Shown here piece after piece: positions 19,560-30,600 of a stretch of 64,000 bases of DNA. The notes under the pieces are model-generated. The model did not search any database, was not told the DNA's origin, and saw only the letters and a list, made by a program, of their open reading frames with translations. The position numbers and the translations under genes were made by a program. This DNA comes from Prosopocoilus inquinatus (lineage: Eukaryota; Arthropoda; Insecta; Coleoptera; Lucanidae): contig CM069875.1 of the NCBI GenBank assembly GCA_036172665.1, forward strand, positions 18,197,806-18,261,805, read 5' to 3'. Each line of letters starts with the position of its first letter. The stretch's first letter is position 1.

Positions 19560-21020
19560 CGTTCCCACTCTGTTGATTGAGGGAGCAAAAGAAACTCAAG
19601 CTTAATTCTTCGTCGTTTATCCCATCTGTCTCAAGTATATGAATGTACAAGGAAGCAGTGGTGTTACTCGAGGATACGTGACGAACACAGCTCAGATGTT
19701 TTGAGTTGTGATACCATGGATTTTGCTAATAGCAATGAAATTTAGATGTCTCCTAATAAATCTATGCTACGAACGTAGAAACAGGCATTCATTGAAGAAT
19801 CTGAGAAACCGCGTAATTGAAGTTTGATATAATTACTTCAGAAGACACGGTATTTCAGTTTGTCAGATAAAGGGGGCCAATAAACTCCAAGAGTTCTGGT
19901 ACTTTCATGATCTGGAAAATACACATGATTAAAAGAATGGTGTGGAATTAGACCCTTTAGTACCTTAGGTTTGTCAGAAGACTATTTCGGCAGATTAAAA
20001 CAAACCGATTGTAGAAGTGAGGATACAAGCATAGTATCTTTTATCCACTTTCTCAATGGAGTCGCCTCCAGAAAGGAAATCATCAACACAGAAGTCATTA
20101 GCTTGACTAACGTCTGGAAAGACGTGCTTACGAAAACAAAGAAAGATGGAAATGAGATCATTTTGAATGTCAGATCCCACGATCTGGGGAATAAGAAATG
20201 TTAAAAGATTCAGTTAATTTGAACTTGAACATGTACCCTTGTACTTATGCATAAAATCAAGGTGCATCGATCGCAATTTTGGATATGCGTGAAGTTTTAT
20301 TTTCAGAGAATAGAATCGTTTAAGATCTAACTTTTTGGATTCACCTAGAGAACCAGAGTTGTTAGAGACGTTTTATCTAAGAGTATAATACGAGGGATAA
20401 CACTGTATAATAAACTGACCTATAAAATACTGTATTGTACTCAAATATTTTACGTTTTTCAATAACAGTTTAAATACTTATTGTTGATTATTTTTCATGA
20501 AGTTTTTGTAACTGGACAGTTTATTTTTTTTTAACTGGAAAAACTAAATAGTTTTATTATATTAATAAGTTCAAAACAATATAAATGTATAATAGTTTAT
20601 TAATGTACTGTATAAAAGTGTATTAATTCGGAAATACTGTATCCGCACTAGAAGCTAAAAAAAAACTATATTAACGCATTTTAGGTAAAAAAAGAGAGCT
20701 GCATAATTTTATAAGTTTACTGGTTTATACCGTATTATGTAGTATATTACTGCAGTCTATCAGTAGGTATGTAACGCATAAAAACTAAGAATTTCGTTTT
20801 ACATGTCCCTACCCTACCAAAAAAGCATACGAAGAATCAGTTCTGAACGGTAAATTCATAACAAATCTACGCTCCGGAGTACGAATAGTTGTTTCTACAA
20901 AGTACGGTGGGACTTTTGAGCTATGGAACGGTTCTTCGATGTCCCAAAATCTTACACGCAGTTTTGTATGTATGAAAGAGAACCGAATATAATCCAGCCC
21001 AGCACAAGATATTGTAATGT
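19560..21020 (-). pseudogene. Old degenerate BEL/Pao pol (left arm copy)
   Basis: Minus-strand remnants of a second, older BEL element. At 19995-20180 the reverse transcriptase region reads NDFCVDDFLSGGDSIEKV (YVDD-type motif with Cys for Tyr). Near 20830-20980 is the segment before RT (KTACKILGH...). Frames are broken throughout. The same remnant lies on the plus strand of the right arm at 46890-49450 and is more complete there, so the left copy has a deletion between the upstream domain and RT. Confidence 0.75.
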
Positions 21021-22680
21021 GGGAAGATTAGGAACCAATAGAATATTTCTGTGACTGAACAGCATACAGAAAATTTCGTCAACTACTAGCATGGGCAATT
21101 TCTAATGTGTTAAAAAGTAAAGATCTGTTAATTTAATTCTTAAAAGGAGATTGAAATTTATAATATCTAGGTAAGTACTAGGAATCCTGCATAAAACTAA
21201 ATATGATAAAGAATATTAGGTATGTTCCTTTCGACAGAATTTCAAGTTCTGAACCGTTCGAATCCATACTGAGCAAGCGCAATGCACGAATTTAGATATA
21301 ATTTTCATCACTGCACACGATTTAGACGGTTTGGAACTTCTGTAAAATTCTGGTAAAAGAAACAGGCCTAATTACATACCTAATACCTTCATACAGTAAA
21401 ATCCTAAGGTAGTAAAATTTGAGTTATGTAGAATACAATAAAACCCATCATTAATGCATCAATGATATTACCTGAAGCAGTCGCTAGTTATACACTGTTT
21501 CCCGAACGTAATAGATAAATTCTATAAAATGGTTAAGAAAACGGTTTCATAAAAATACTCAGGTGGATTTTTATTTTTAAATCTACATTTTAAGAGCCAG
21601 CAAATCCAACTTTGAACTTAATGAAAATGAAACATTTTCAAAATCAGTTAATAAAGATATTCAAAAAAATGTATTGAAATTAAAGAGCGTATTTTCGAGC
21701 AGGCATTGTTACGGTTCTAGTAATAAGCGATAAAAACAATTGCAAGTTGTTAATATCAAATGGAATTTATTGACATTACATAGTACAGTGATTGTTACTT
21801 ATTTTAACGATTAGATAGCAAAAATGAGACATACTAAAGCCTTTAATTATTTATTTTTATTTATCAACTGATTTTAATAAAGTTTTATTTATTATAGTAT
21901 TCAGCATAAAAAGTGCTGTTAAATGAGGGGGGGAGGGGTGCTATTTGAATTTCTAAAGTTGGGGTTGTTGTCGCTTATGGGATGAGATGTGTGTGTGGGA
22001 GGGGGATGGAGGGTTGAAAGTTACATCTTCAAACGATTATTTAAAGATAAAAATCATTTTTTGCAAAACGATTGATATGCAAATACATGTTTCATGATTA
22101 TTTCTTAAACAATTTATATATAATTTAAGAGCCTTTTGTCTTTTCAAATCTAGTGTTTGGAGTTAATTTTAGGAGATCACCGCAATTAGTTATCCAGTGT
22201 TCAACTTTTAATAGATTACAAATGATTCGGCAAGTACAAACAAATGGGTAAGTACAAACAAATAATCTACCATTAGTATTTGATTTAGAAGAAACAGATA
22301 AAGACTTATGTTGAATGCAAATTTGTTTAAAACCACTGATACGATACTGCTCCCTTGCTTCTAAAGCATCAACTCTAAATTTTCTAAAGTCGACGTATTG
22401 GTACCTCTTCCTCAATTTTGTATGATTCCCATTCATCTTCGATTTTTTATGTAATTTTAAATTTACTTAAAAATTAAAAAGGATCTCAGATCATCAAAAA
22501 CGTCATCTGATCATTGTTTTAGTGATGTTGAGGACTCATATTTATCTCTGACTTGTTATTAATCAACTTACATAGAACATCCCATACCACCCTATAGTTT
22601 TGATCAGTCATATCAATGTTTATAATAAGTCCATATTTACCTATAAAAATAATGACATCAGGAAGTTTAATATTTGTACT
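21020..22680. other. Duplicated arm sequence without recognised gene
   Basis: AT-rich and matched in reverse by about 45800-46880. A short segment at 21235-21330 recurs at 46670-46790 and, alone, inside the Harbinger-like element at 55995-56090, so it is a dispersed repeat fragment. No credible coding frame. Confidence 0.45.
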
Positions 22681-23206
22681 AATTTACCAGCGTTGTTAAG
22701 TATCTAGATGCAAGTATCTAGATACAGTATCTAAATACTTTTTGAGTATCTAGAAACATATCTCAGATACTACTGAAAAAATGTAACTGTATCTGCATCT
22801 AGATACATTTACAGTGTATCTATTCATTTAAGATGCATTTTGAACTTCCATAAAAACAGCAGATCTTGGCGGAAATGCAACCTCTGATTTTACAGTCTTT
22901 TTCTTTTGATTTTCCCCTCTTGTCAATTATGTTTTCCAGTTTGTCAAATGTCTGTTCTACTTAAAATGCGATTTGATAGTTTAGAAACTTGAAAATTATT
23001 ATAAAAATTGGGAAAGATAATTGACAAAAGGAGAAAATCAAAAGGAAAAGACTGTATTGTTGATTTTATCAACTTTTCTTGATTATGGGAACACTCTCTT
23101 AGCTATAACAAGGTTGCAACTAAGGATCCTAGATTCATTTGACATTTAACTTGTCTGATACGGAAGTAGAGTCATTTCTGTTGATAACTTTATATTTTAC
23201 GAACAG

Positions 23207-23330
23207 ATAAAATAGCGACATCTTACTATCGCTTTTTGACCTGACATTGCAGTAGGATAGACAAATTGAAGCGGAATTTGCTCCTAATAAGTCCCCCATG
23301 CAAGACGGCCATGCTTGCTGTCAAAGCTTG
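23207..23330. repeat. Truncated retrozyme fragment inside the hAT element
   Basis: Matches the first ~120 bp of the retrozyme insertions at 48062 and 51575 (AAATAGCGACATCTTACTAT onward, ending TGCTTGCTGTCAAAGC) but stops before the hammerhead. No ribozyme core remains. Confidence 0.75.
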
Positions 23331-23394
23331 ACTTGGTTTCATACAAAACCAGGTAACTACTTATCAGCTTATTGATCAACTTAATTACAAAAAT

Positions 23395-23442
23395 AAATTG
23401 TCTATTTAAAAAGACAGATAAATTGTCTATTTAAAAAGACAT
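23395..23442. repeat. Short tandem duplication
   Basis: Two direct copies of a ~24-bp unit (ATAAATTGTCTATTTAAAAA followed by GACA) in the hAT element; probably replication slippage. Confidence 0.7.
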
Positions 23443-24566
23443 ACTGCTGAAAAAAATTGTGAAAATTATCACAGATTTTAGTGTGTACATTATTCACATA
23501 TTAATACGAAAACTTCGTCAATTTTCACAAAAAAGTCGATTTGGATCGCAAATAATACCGTACCTCCACTACTGCATAGGTTATTGAATTTTACGCTTGC
23601 AAGTATCTTGATAAACTACAGATACTTTTTTTGTATCTGTATCTAGATATTTTCCGGAAAAAGTATCTGTATCTGCACCTAGATACATATTTGTGAAAGT
23701 ATCTGCATCTATATCTAGATACTATTAGAAATGTATCTTTAACAACACTGTAATTTACCTTACCGAACCTACCGAGCAATTTTGAGTCTCATTCAGGGAC
23801 CTTACAGACTGAGAGATAGTGGACTTTTTTGACAAAGTATTTTATACCGGCTGATATTTTTTATGAACAACTAACATATGATTCATAGCTATAAATGAAA
23901 TCGATGATCTGGCGAAACTCCGGTCGTTAAGTATATTGTTTTTCTAAAATTTCAAAAAATGTATAGCCTGGTTAAAGTGAAGTATACCTTTTGAAACTTT
24001 AACATATTTCAATTTGATTTTCTGAGTGATCAAAAACTGACAGACCTCTTGGTTGGGTTAAACTTGCTGTCAGATGACTGCAAAGTTGAACTTTTTCGAT
24101 TAAATTCAAGATGTTTTATGCCGCCTATCATTTACACAGGATATTCATGATGCCATAAAAGTGAAGTGTTCGAGAAGATTTCACGTGAGTGTGACGGAGA
24201 GGAGATTATGCAGACAAGCTTATGCAAGACAGAGAGATTTTAAAATAATTTTTAGAACACATGCCCGGAATTGCACAGCCAAAACATCTATTTTCTCTTT
24301 AGACATTAATTAAGTATTTTCTCAAGAAATTTCAGCCGGTGTCAAAAAAGCCCATGCTCCTAGCCTATTATTATCGAATCGAGGGAACAAACTCGCAAAC
24401 AAGAGAACGTGACATCAAAATGACGTAAGCTCTCATATAAAATATATACAGTTTTTTCGCTGGATCTTTGCAGATACGTTATAGTGTCCTGATCCAAGTA
24501 AAGAATCAACACCTTCATTTATCACTGTCTGACACATCTTATGATAAAGCAATAAAAGAATCTAAA

Positions 24567-24803
24567 ATTCCTGGCTTCCGGTTGGAACCGCGTCTCTCCT
24601 CGGATTTCTTCTACTGCCGACGTTTCGTTCTCCATTGCAGAAGAACTTCCTCAGGACTACTGCTGCTGCTGCTAGTGGTCTTGCTGCTGCTTCTCGTAAG
24701 TCGTTGAGACTGTTCTGAGAAGTTCTTCTGTAATGGAGAACGAAATATCGGCAGTAGAAGAAATCCGAGGAGAGACGCGGTTCCAACCGGAAGTCAGGAA
24801 TTC
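24567..24803. mobile_element. Foldback repeat with hammerhead motifs (left arm)
   Basis: Near-palindrome: TTCCTGGCTTCCGGTTGGAA... at the left is answered by its complement at 24735-24803, around a CTG-rich centre. Each half carries a hammerhead-like core. Inverted partial copies with hammerheads are typical of Penelope-like elements and retrozymes. The reversed counterpart is 45608-45790. Apparent frames here are artefacts of the palindrome. Confidence 0.6.
24612..24662 (-). ncRNA. Hammerhead ribozyme fold, type I (left foldback)
   Basis: Read on the minus strand: CTGAGGA (complement of 24648-24654), stem II GTTCT/AGAAC, GAAA (complement of 24623-24626), palindromic stem III ACGT, then C as cleavage base. 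All core positions fit CUGANGA...GAAA...UH. Stem I is only about three pairs, so activity is uncertain. The other half near 24715-24770 has CTGAGAA, losing core G8. Confidence 0.55.
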
Positions 24804-24839
24804 AACGATGGACGACGGCCGCGGAAGCCTTCAAGTTAA

Positions 24840-27560
24840 ACTAATAAAAAATCTATAAGTTTATTATTTTGAGTTATTACATACATATGTTTAATCTGCT
24901 GCGTATAAAATGAAAACAAATAAAAAATAATTTTTACGTCGCGTATAAATATTCTGCCGCGCATAAAATATCCGGTTTTTTAACTGACAGTCACACTGAC
25001 AGTTGTGGTTAGGTTGCGATTTCTTGAGCTTATTTTACACATGATTTTATTTTACCCATGATTTTGCTTGGCATTTTTTAGGTTAAGTTCAACTTCAGTG
25101 ATCGGTGGTTAAGATTATCCGACATCTGACACTATAACCAAGCTCAAATTGCAGTTTGAATAATGAATATTGTCGCGAAGTTGAATACGAATCGATTTGA
25201 TTCACTTGCGAAAATTTTATGACATAACTGCAAAGATACAGCGAAAAAAAGGTATCTAAATCGTACGATAAATACGTCATTTTGACGACACGTTCTCTTA
25301 TGAGTTTGTTCCCTCAATTTGAAAATAAGGCTCCAAGTCTATTACGATGGACACTGGAAGATTTTTAACATTGGATCTTGGCTATTGCGAAATTTCAAAA
25401 ACTAATCAATTGTCCAATTACGGTGCTCTTCGCCTTGTGTGAAGTTTACCGTTCTTTCTCATCTTTAACGCCGTAACTTATAAGATAGAGTTTCAATCCA
25501 GTTTTACTGCTACTCATTACTTTTTCAGTTTTAAAATAACAATGTGATTCATGTTATTCGGACATCTTAAAATGAAGACATTTTACTGTTTTGTCTGTTA
25601 TTTATTTACCAATAACAGCCCTACAAATTTTTTTTGTCTGGTGCTTAAAATATTAGACCTAAACTTGACTATATTTGGTGTGCTAATTCCAAAAATGGAA
25701 CAGTTTTCTCTATCCAGTATATTTTTTGAGATACAGTGCCACCAACTTAAAAACGGTTTTACCATTCAACCCATTGTTATAAACCATGTCAGCAACGATA
25801 AAAAGACATTTAAAAATGGCTTTAATAAGTTTAAGTATACGCTTAAAAATTACATGGTAATTTCAAATCTAATTTATTTTGTTGTATTGTTTATGCTATC
25901 GTAACTTACCTTTTAGTCAGAAAATTTGACGCCTATAGTTATAAAAACCGTTTTAGAAATTCTATCGTGCTTGTGACAAGTAAGACAAATTAGTTGTAGG
26001 TGGTTTAGTTGCATAGAATAAAAATTTAGTTAATTCTACCTTTTTATAAGCTGTCATTCCTTTTTTCATTGTTAAGAAATATCAAAATCAGTTTTTGCAA
26101 CTTTTATTTTGTTGCTGAAAACAAAAATCATCACGAATATTACACTGTTTCCACAACTAACACCCCATCAGCTGGGACTAGTTTCACTAAAAAATTTATT
26201 GTGACATCAAAAATTTAGTTGGGATTTTTAAGCGTGTATGAACACCATGCGTTCCAAAAATCTTTTTCTCAGAGTTAAAAATAAGTATAATAAGAATAAA
26301 TAAAGCGATAGGTAGCTGCAAACGACATATTTGAGATAAAACCTTAATTAAATCTCTAGAAAAGTTAGATTTAGGTACAAATTACAAAGTACAGAAAATA
26401 TGTAGAATTTTACAGATAATCCAAATTGCAAACTTACATCCAGTACTACTGTTTTGACACATTGAGTATAGATGAAAATAATTTTATGTTGTAGACCTCT
26501 AAAATTCAAAACAAAAATATCTTAAAACTTTTTTGGTATCTTCAGTAGTTAGTAAGATGCTGCCCTAGATTGCACTCTTGGGATATCCTGTATTTAATCA
26601 CATCTTTTTAATATTTCATGTCATATTATCTGAACCATACGCATGCTTGATAAAAAATGCGGTGACGTATATCAGGTTATTGTCATATTTGTCATAATAT
26701 ACAAGAAAATAGAACGTTTTTAGCTCGGAATCTAGACCCGACAAACCAAATCTGGTGATGTGTTTTCAGTTCTGCTTCCCAAAATTACGTAAGAATGCTT
26801 ACAAAATTACAAGCACCAAAATGTGTATTTTTTATTTATTATAAACAGGCATACAAGTTTCACCATAATAAGAATAAGAATACTACGAACACTCGTTATT
26901 TCATAAACTAAATTTTCAAATGATTTCTGTTGAATAAGTGTTCATTAGACTGAAAATGTTGACAAATTAACCCTATTTGGTCATCAATATTTTCAAATAT
27001 TAACTTCATAATATAAACGCGTTTTAATTTCACACTTATGCATACTTATATCGAACATTATCTTATTAATTCCATACATAACTAATTCGTTCGTAATTGC
27101 ATCATTGTCTGATTACATTATTCAACAAAAATTAATATTATTAATTCCATACATAACTAATTCGTTCGTAATTGCATCATTGTCTGACTACATTATTAAA
27201 AAAAAATTAATATTTTTATAGCTATTTCAAATGTGATTACGCGGGGAATCATATCGACACAAAAAGGCTTATAATGTATTTGTTTTAAAACCTCGGGAAT
27301 ACTGTTTCCACACCTCGTTCTAATTTATTTTTTTCCTTGGACTCATTCGAAAGACAGCTTTATTAAATCGATTTTTATTATGGGATATACCATATGATTT
27401 CTTAAATTTTAGGTAAAGATTAGCCATGAATATTTAAATTTAGCCGTTGAGGATAATAGTATGGGCAGGAAAAGAGGAAAGAGCAAACCTACGATCAAAA
27501 CTAAAGAAGTTTTGGGAAATTCTACAGTAAATTTTTATTTATTGAGGTATTTATCATAAT
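24840..27560. other. Duplicated arm sequence without recognised gene
   Basis: Matched in reverse by about 43400-45580. The 117-codon frame at 25551-25904 and its shorter counterpart at 44637-44891 match no family I know and differ in length. 27060-27205 holds a local tandem duplication. A short frame beginning at 27462 is lysine/arginine-rich but stops soon after. Confidence 0.45.
27060..27205. repeat. ~73-bp tandem duplication, left arm only
   Basis: The segment TTATTAATTCCATACATAAC...TGATTACATTATT occurs twice head to tail. The right arm has one copy at about 43745-43815, so the duplication happened after the arms formed or was lost there. Confidence 0.75.
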
Positions 27561-28044
27561 ATGTTTTGCTTTCCACTGCCTCCCTTTATCTAAAATTTAA
27601 GAAATCATACGGTATAACTAACGAACTATTGTTTCAATTTCAAGTATTTCCCTCAACTCAGCAACGAATTGCTTCTTTAGTTGTAGGCTTCACGGTTGTA
27701 CACCAACTGAATTTATTCTCACCGTTTCTGCAACATTCCGGAGGTCATGTCGGGAATAGATCGATTCTGGGATCTCCTCAGACCTGGACCTTGAATGAAA
27801 CCATTTTCAGAGATATGTCAATTTCGCAACGTTTGTTCATTGCCCAATCAATGACATTGAAAAGAAAAGTGATTTTCTAACCTCCTCAATGAGAGGGAAA
27901 TGTTTGGTCGGAGGAGCTTCCAGATTTAATTTCAGTCGCAAAAAAATCATACTGAAAATAAACTGAACTGCATAGATAGGTTTATAAGGCCTACAAACAC
28001 TTGGGAGGCGGGAGGGAAGCTGTAACCTTGCAGAAGGGTAGTCA

Positions 28045-28229
28045 CGCAAAAGGTCACTTCAAGGTCACCTGGAGGTCCCTCTAACCTTGACATAACCTTA
28101 TCATTGAAGTCACTTCAAGGTCATGATCTTGACCATGAAGATTATGTTAAGGTAACGCCAGGAATGGATTCAGGAACCTCCGTCTCAAGGTCATGGCCTT
28201 GAACTTGAAGGTCATGGTGAGGTCACGTT
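28045..28229 (+). repeat. AAGGTCA-rich satellite, inner end of left arm
   Basis: Repeated AAGGTCA and TGACCTTGA strings mixed with GGAATGGATTC / GAATAGGCCGATTCTGG units. Related to the outer satellite; reversed counterpart at 42734-42930. Confidence 0.7.
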
Positions 28230-28319
28230 AGGAATAGGCCGATTCTGGAAACTCCTCCGAACTTGACCTTGAATTTTATTGGTCAAGGTCGGAGGAGGTT
28301 CCAGAATCGGCCTATTCCT
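28230..28319. repeat. 90-bp hairpin at inner end of left arm
   Basis: AGGAATAGGCCGATTCTGGA... folds back on ...CCAGAATCGGCCTATTCCT with a ~12-nt loop around TTGAATTTTATT and few mismatches. Arm similarity ends within about 10 bases of it. The right arm has the same hairpin at 42644-42733. Confidence 0.75.
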
Positions 28320-28937
28320 TCTACTGACGTCGATTTGATTGATTGCCTGTGAATTTTGACTCACAGCCATGTGTGTAAAATTTTACACAATGCGGGTGCA
28401 AGTTATTTACACTGAAAAGTTATGTTAATTGTCACACAAAAATCCGTGTGAACTACAAATACGTTATTATTTTGATAATTTTATCACCCTTTTTTCAATA
28501 GTAAACAATCTTATAAAATATTTTACTTGAAGGTCTTTCTCTGGAAGTTTATACATTTCTGTTATTTTCAGTGTTATAATCATTTTAAAAACATGTTTGG
28601 TATCGAATAATCTTTCTACAAACCTCATCGGAAGCTTACTTTGCAGAACGTACTTAAAAGTAAGAATTTTCCTTTAGTTTTGTTAATATAAACATAAGAT
28701 CTTGCCGATGAAAATTTCAGGATGTACTTAAAGCCGCTTTACACTATCTGACTATACCTGATGATTTCGAATTTGACTTCAGAAATTTATCGGGTGTCCT
28801 AAATAAATCGCCCCAAGCCATAACTTCTTTATTTATAGGCTAATTATAAAAAAAGACAAATGAAATGAGACTAAAAATACTATAAAATATGGTGAATTAA
28901 TTATTATTTTTTAGTTACTTTCATGGTCAAACGACTG

Positions 28938-29147
28938 TCAACTTTTATTTTTATTTTTATTTAATTCTGTATTTTCCCCGTGCTGGCGGTTCTTTTGTTT
29001 AGGTTTTTTGAAAGATCCATAATTTCTTAAATTTAATTCTAGTCTCGAAAATTTGTGACCATCCGGAATTTCTCTGTTTGGAAATCGCTGTCTATAGAGA
29101 GGTACTATTTGGCTGCTGTTCTTATTACATTCAAAATAAACTTGCAA
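28938..29147 (-). pseudogene. N-terminal helix-turn-helix of a DUF4817-type mariner transposase
   Basis: The minus-strand frame reads YFECNKNSSQIVPLYRQRFP and LELNLRNYGSF, matching in order the N-terminus of the intact transposase at 38617-39672 (FCNGN...YQIRYPQR...LRETGSF). The DDE domain is absent; the frame is cut where the LINE begins. Inferred to be a remnant split by the LINE. Confidence 0.6.
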
Positions 29148-29149
29148 TG

Positions 29150-30112
29150 GTCTTATCTGTCAGTTTGCCGACGATACGTCTGTGGTCATTGCCAATGAAT
29201 CTAAATTGAAGTTGGTCAATAGTGCCACTGTGGTTTGTAATGAAATGGCTCGATATTGTTCTAAAAATAATCTAATATTAAATAAAGACAAAACACAGTC
29301 AATCTATTTTAAGACATCTAAACAGTCTGAGTGTAGCTTATGGATTCGTACCGATGGTGAATCTATTAAACAGGTAAAATCTGTGAAATTTTTAGGGCTC
29401 CATGTAGATGAATATTTAAACTGGAATTCTCACATCACCGATTCATCAAAACGCTTATGTTCTTTTAATTATCTGATCTATAATATCAATCCAATTTTAG
29501 ACTTAGAACATTTAAAATTATTTTATTTTGCGAATATTGAATCAAGACTACGATATGGTATTTTATTTTGGGGCACTTCGATTCATTATTCACTAAAGAA
29601 TCGTTCGTAATATGGTTGGTGCCGATATTCTTTCCCATTGTAAGCCGATATTTCTCAAATTAGCTGTACATACTGTATTTGATTTATTTATTCCTGAATG
29701 TTCTTTATATGTGAAAAAAAATCCTAAACTATTTGTAAAAAATAGCGATATTCAACAAAGGTACAATACAAGATTTTGTGACGCTTTATCATATCCTATT
29801 CATTCTCTGTCTCTGTTTGAAAAAGGTCCGCATTACAACTGTATAAGGATATACAATCATTTGCCACGTCATTTGAAGGTTATAATAAATATATTGTCTT
29901 TCAAAAAAGAATTAAAGAAATGGTTGAGTGACAAATGCTTTTATTCTCTCAATGAATTTTATAACTTATAATTTTGTCTATATTATTTATAATGTTAGGT
30001 GATATATTTATGTGTTTAATCTTATATTTTTGTTTGCAATTCAATTTACTATTTTGACGTGTTCTGTATCACAGCTGTGATGTAAATGAACAAATAAACA
30101 CAATACAATAAT
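29150..30112 (+). mobile_element. 5'-truncated LINE (Jockey/CR1-like)
   Basis: Starts abruptly inside the reverse transcriptase at the FADD motif and runs through the C-terminal domain to a short 3' UTR ending AATAAACACAATACAATA, as expected for target-primed insertion with early stop of cDNA synthesis. It sits inside a transposase remnant: short inverted segments at 28914-28950 and 30438-30470 flank it. Confidence 0.75.
29161..29971 (+). pseudogene. LINE reverse transcriptase C-terminal part, frameshifted
   Basis: 29161 opens with QFADDTSVVIA (the RT catalytic FADD), followed by LNKDKTQSIYF and VKFLGLHVDEYLNW. The frame breaks by one base near 29595 and continues from about 29600 (RIVRNMVGADI...YNHLPRHLKVI...FKKELKKWL) to a stop at 29971. 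Upstream RT motifs and the endonuclease are absent. The C-terminal pattern suits Jockey or CR1-group LINEs; the clade is not resolved. Confidence 0.75.
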
Positions 30113-30519
30113 AAGTCAGTCAGTTGCTTATTATTCATTGTAACCAACAATCTTAAACAACTTATAAACTGTAACAAACCAAGCTATTTGATAAATCTTT
30201 CTTTTAGGAAACAATAAGTAACAAAGCAAGAAGAACTTGACAGCTTTAAATAATAACTACGCGAAACGACGATTAATGATTGTTTTCACAACTCACTTGA
30301 ACATTTTTATAAAACGCACGTTTTGCGTAATGAACTATTTTTTTCTACAAACACAAATTAAATTAATAAATTAATGGCATACTTGAATTAAAAATGAAAA
30401 ATGATGACAGACGCGTATTAAAAGTGTTAAAAAGTAAAGTTGACAGTCGTTGGACTATGAGAGTAATTAAAAAAAATTCTCAAAAGGTAGAGGCTTTAGA
30501 AAGATCCTGAGCGAAGACA

Positions 30520-30600
30520 GACTTTTTGGGGCAAGATGCTTAGGAACATTTGGCCTACACTATCCCTCGATCTTACACCACTGGACTTTTTTTAACTCTG
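30520..30600 (+). pseudogene. Possible transposase C-terminal fragment
   Basis: One plus-strand frame reads WPTLSLDLTPLDFF, like the last catalytic motif of mariner-type transposases (WPARSPDINPLDFF in the intact copy at 38617-39672). Only about 25 residues are recognisable and it lies opposite to the helix-turn-helix fragment at 28938. Confidence 0.35.

Larger units (their letters stand above)
22688..23750. mobile_element. Non-autonomous hAT element
   Basis: Terminal repeats CAGCGTTGTTAAG at the left and TTAACAACACTG at the right are the classic hAT CAGNGTTG ends. An exact 8-bp duplication TAATTTAC flanks it (22680-22687 and 23751-23758). Subterminal blocks (22700-22810, 23590-23730) are full of GTATCTAGATAC-like motifs, probably transposase sites. 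No transposase gene is present. A retrozyme fragment is nested at ~23207-23330. It lies inside sequence missing from the right arm. Confidence 0.85.
8104..28325 (+). repeat. Left arm of giant inverted duplication
   Basis: Collinear, reversed match to 42637-61915. Anchors: 8251-8352 with 61815-61912; 9126-9300 with 53440-53640; 10041-10289 with 52553-52783; 10856-11292 with 51007-51452; 12690-13187 with 50100-50800; 21235-21330 with 46670-46790; 22125-22195 with 45795-45860; 24840-25904 with 44637-45580; 27566-27880 with 42994-43392; 28045-28325 with 42637-42940. The arms are visibly diverged and carry arm-specific insertions, so this is not an assembly mirror. The outer limit may lie upstream of the gypsy element. 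Confidence 0.85.

Noticed and set aside
24468..24707. 79-codon frame with leucine-rich tail, resembling a signal or membrane segment
   Set aside because: The leucines come from a CTG repeat at the centre of a palindrome, and the opposite strand is open too; not a gene.
27566..27880. Frame conserved between arms as a possible gene
   Set aside because: Length differs, the reverse strand is equally open, and shared sequence is explained by duplication alone. Kept only as a low-confidence feature in the right arm.
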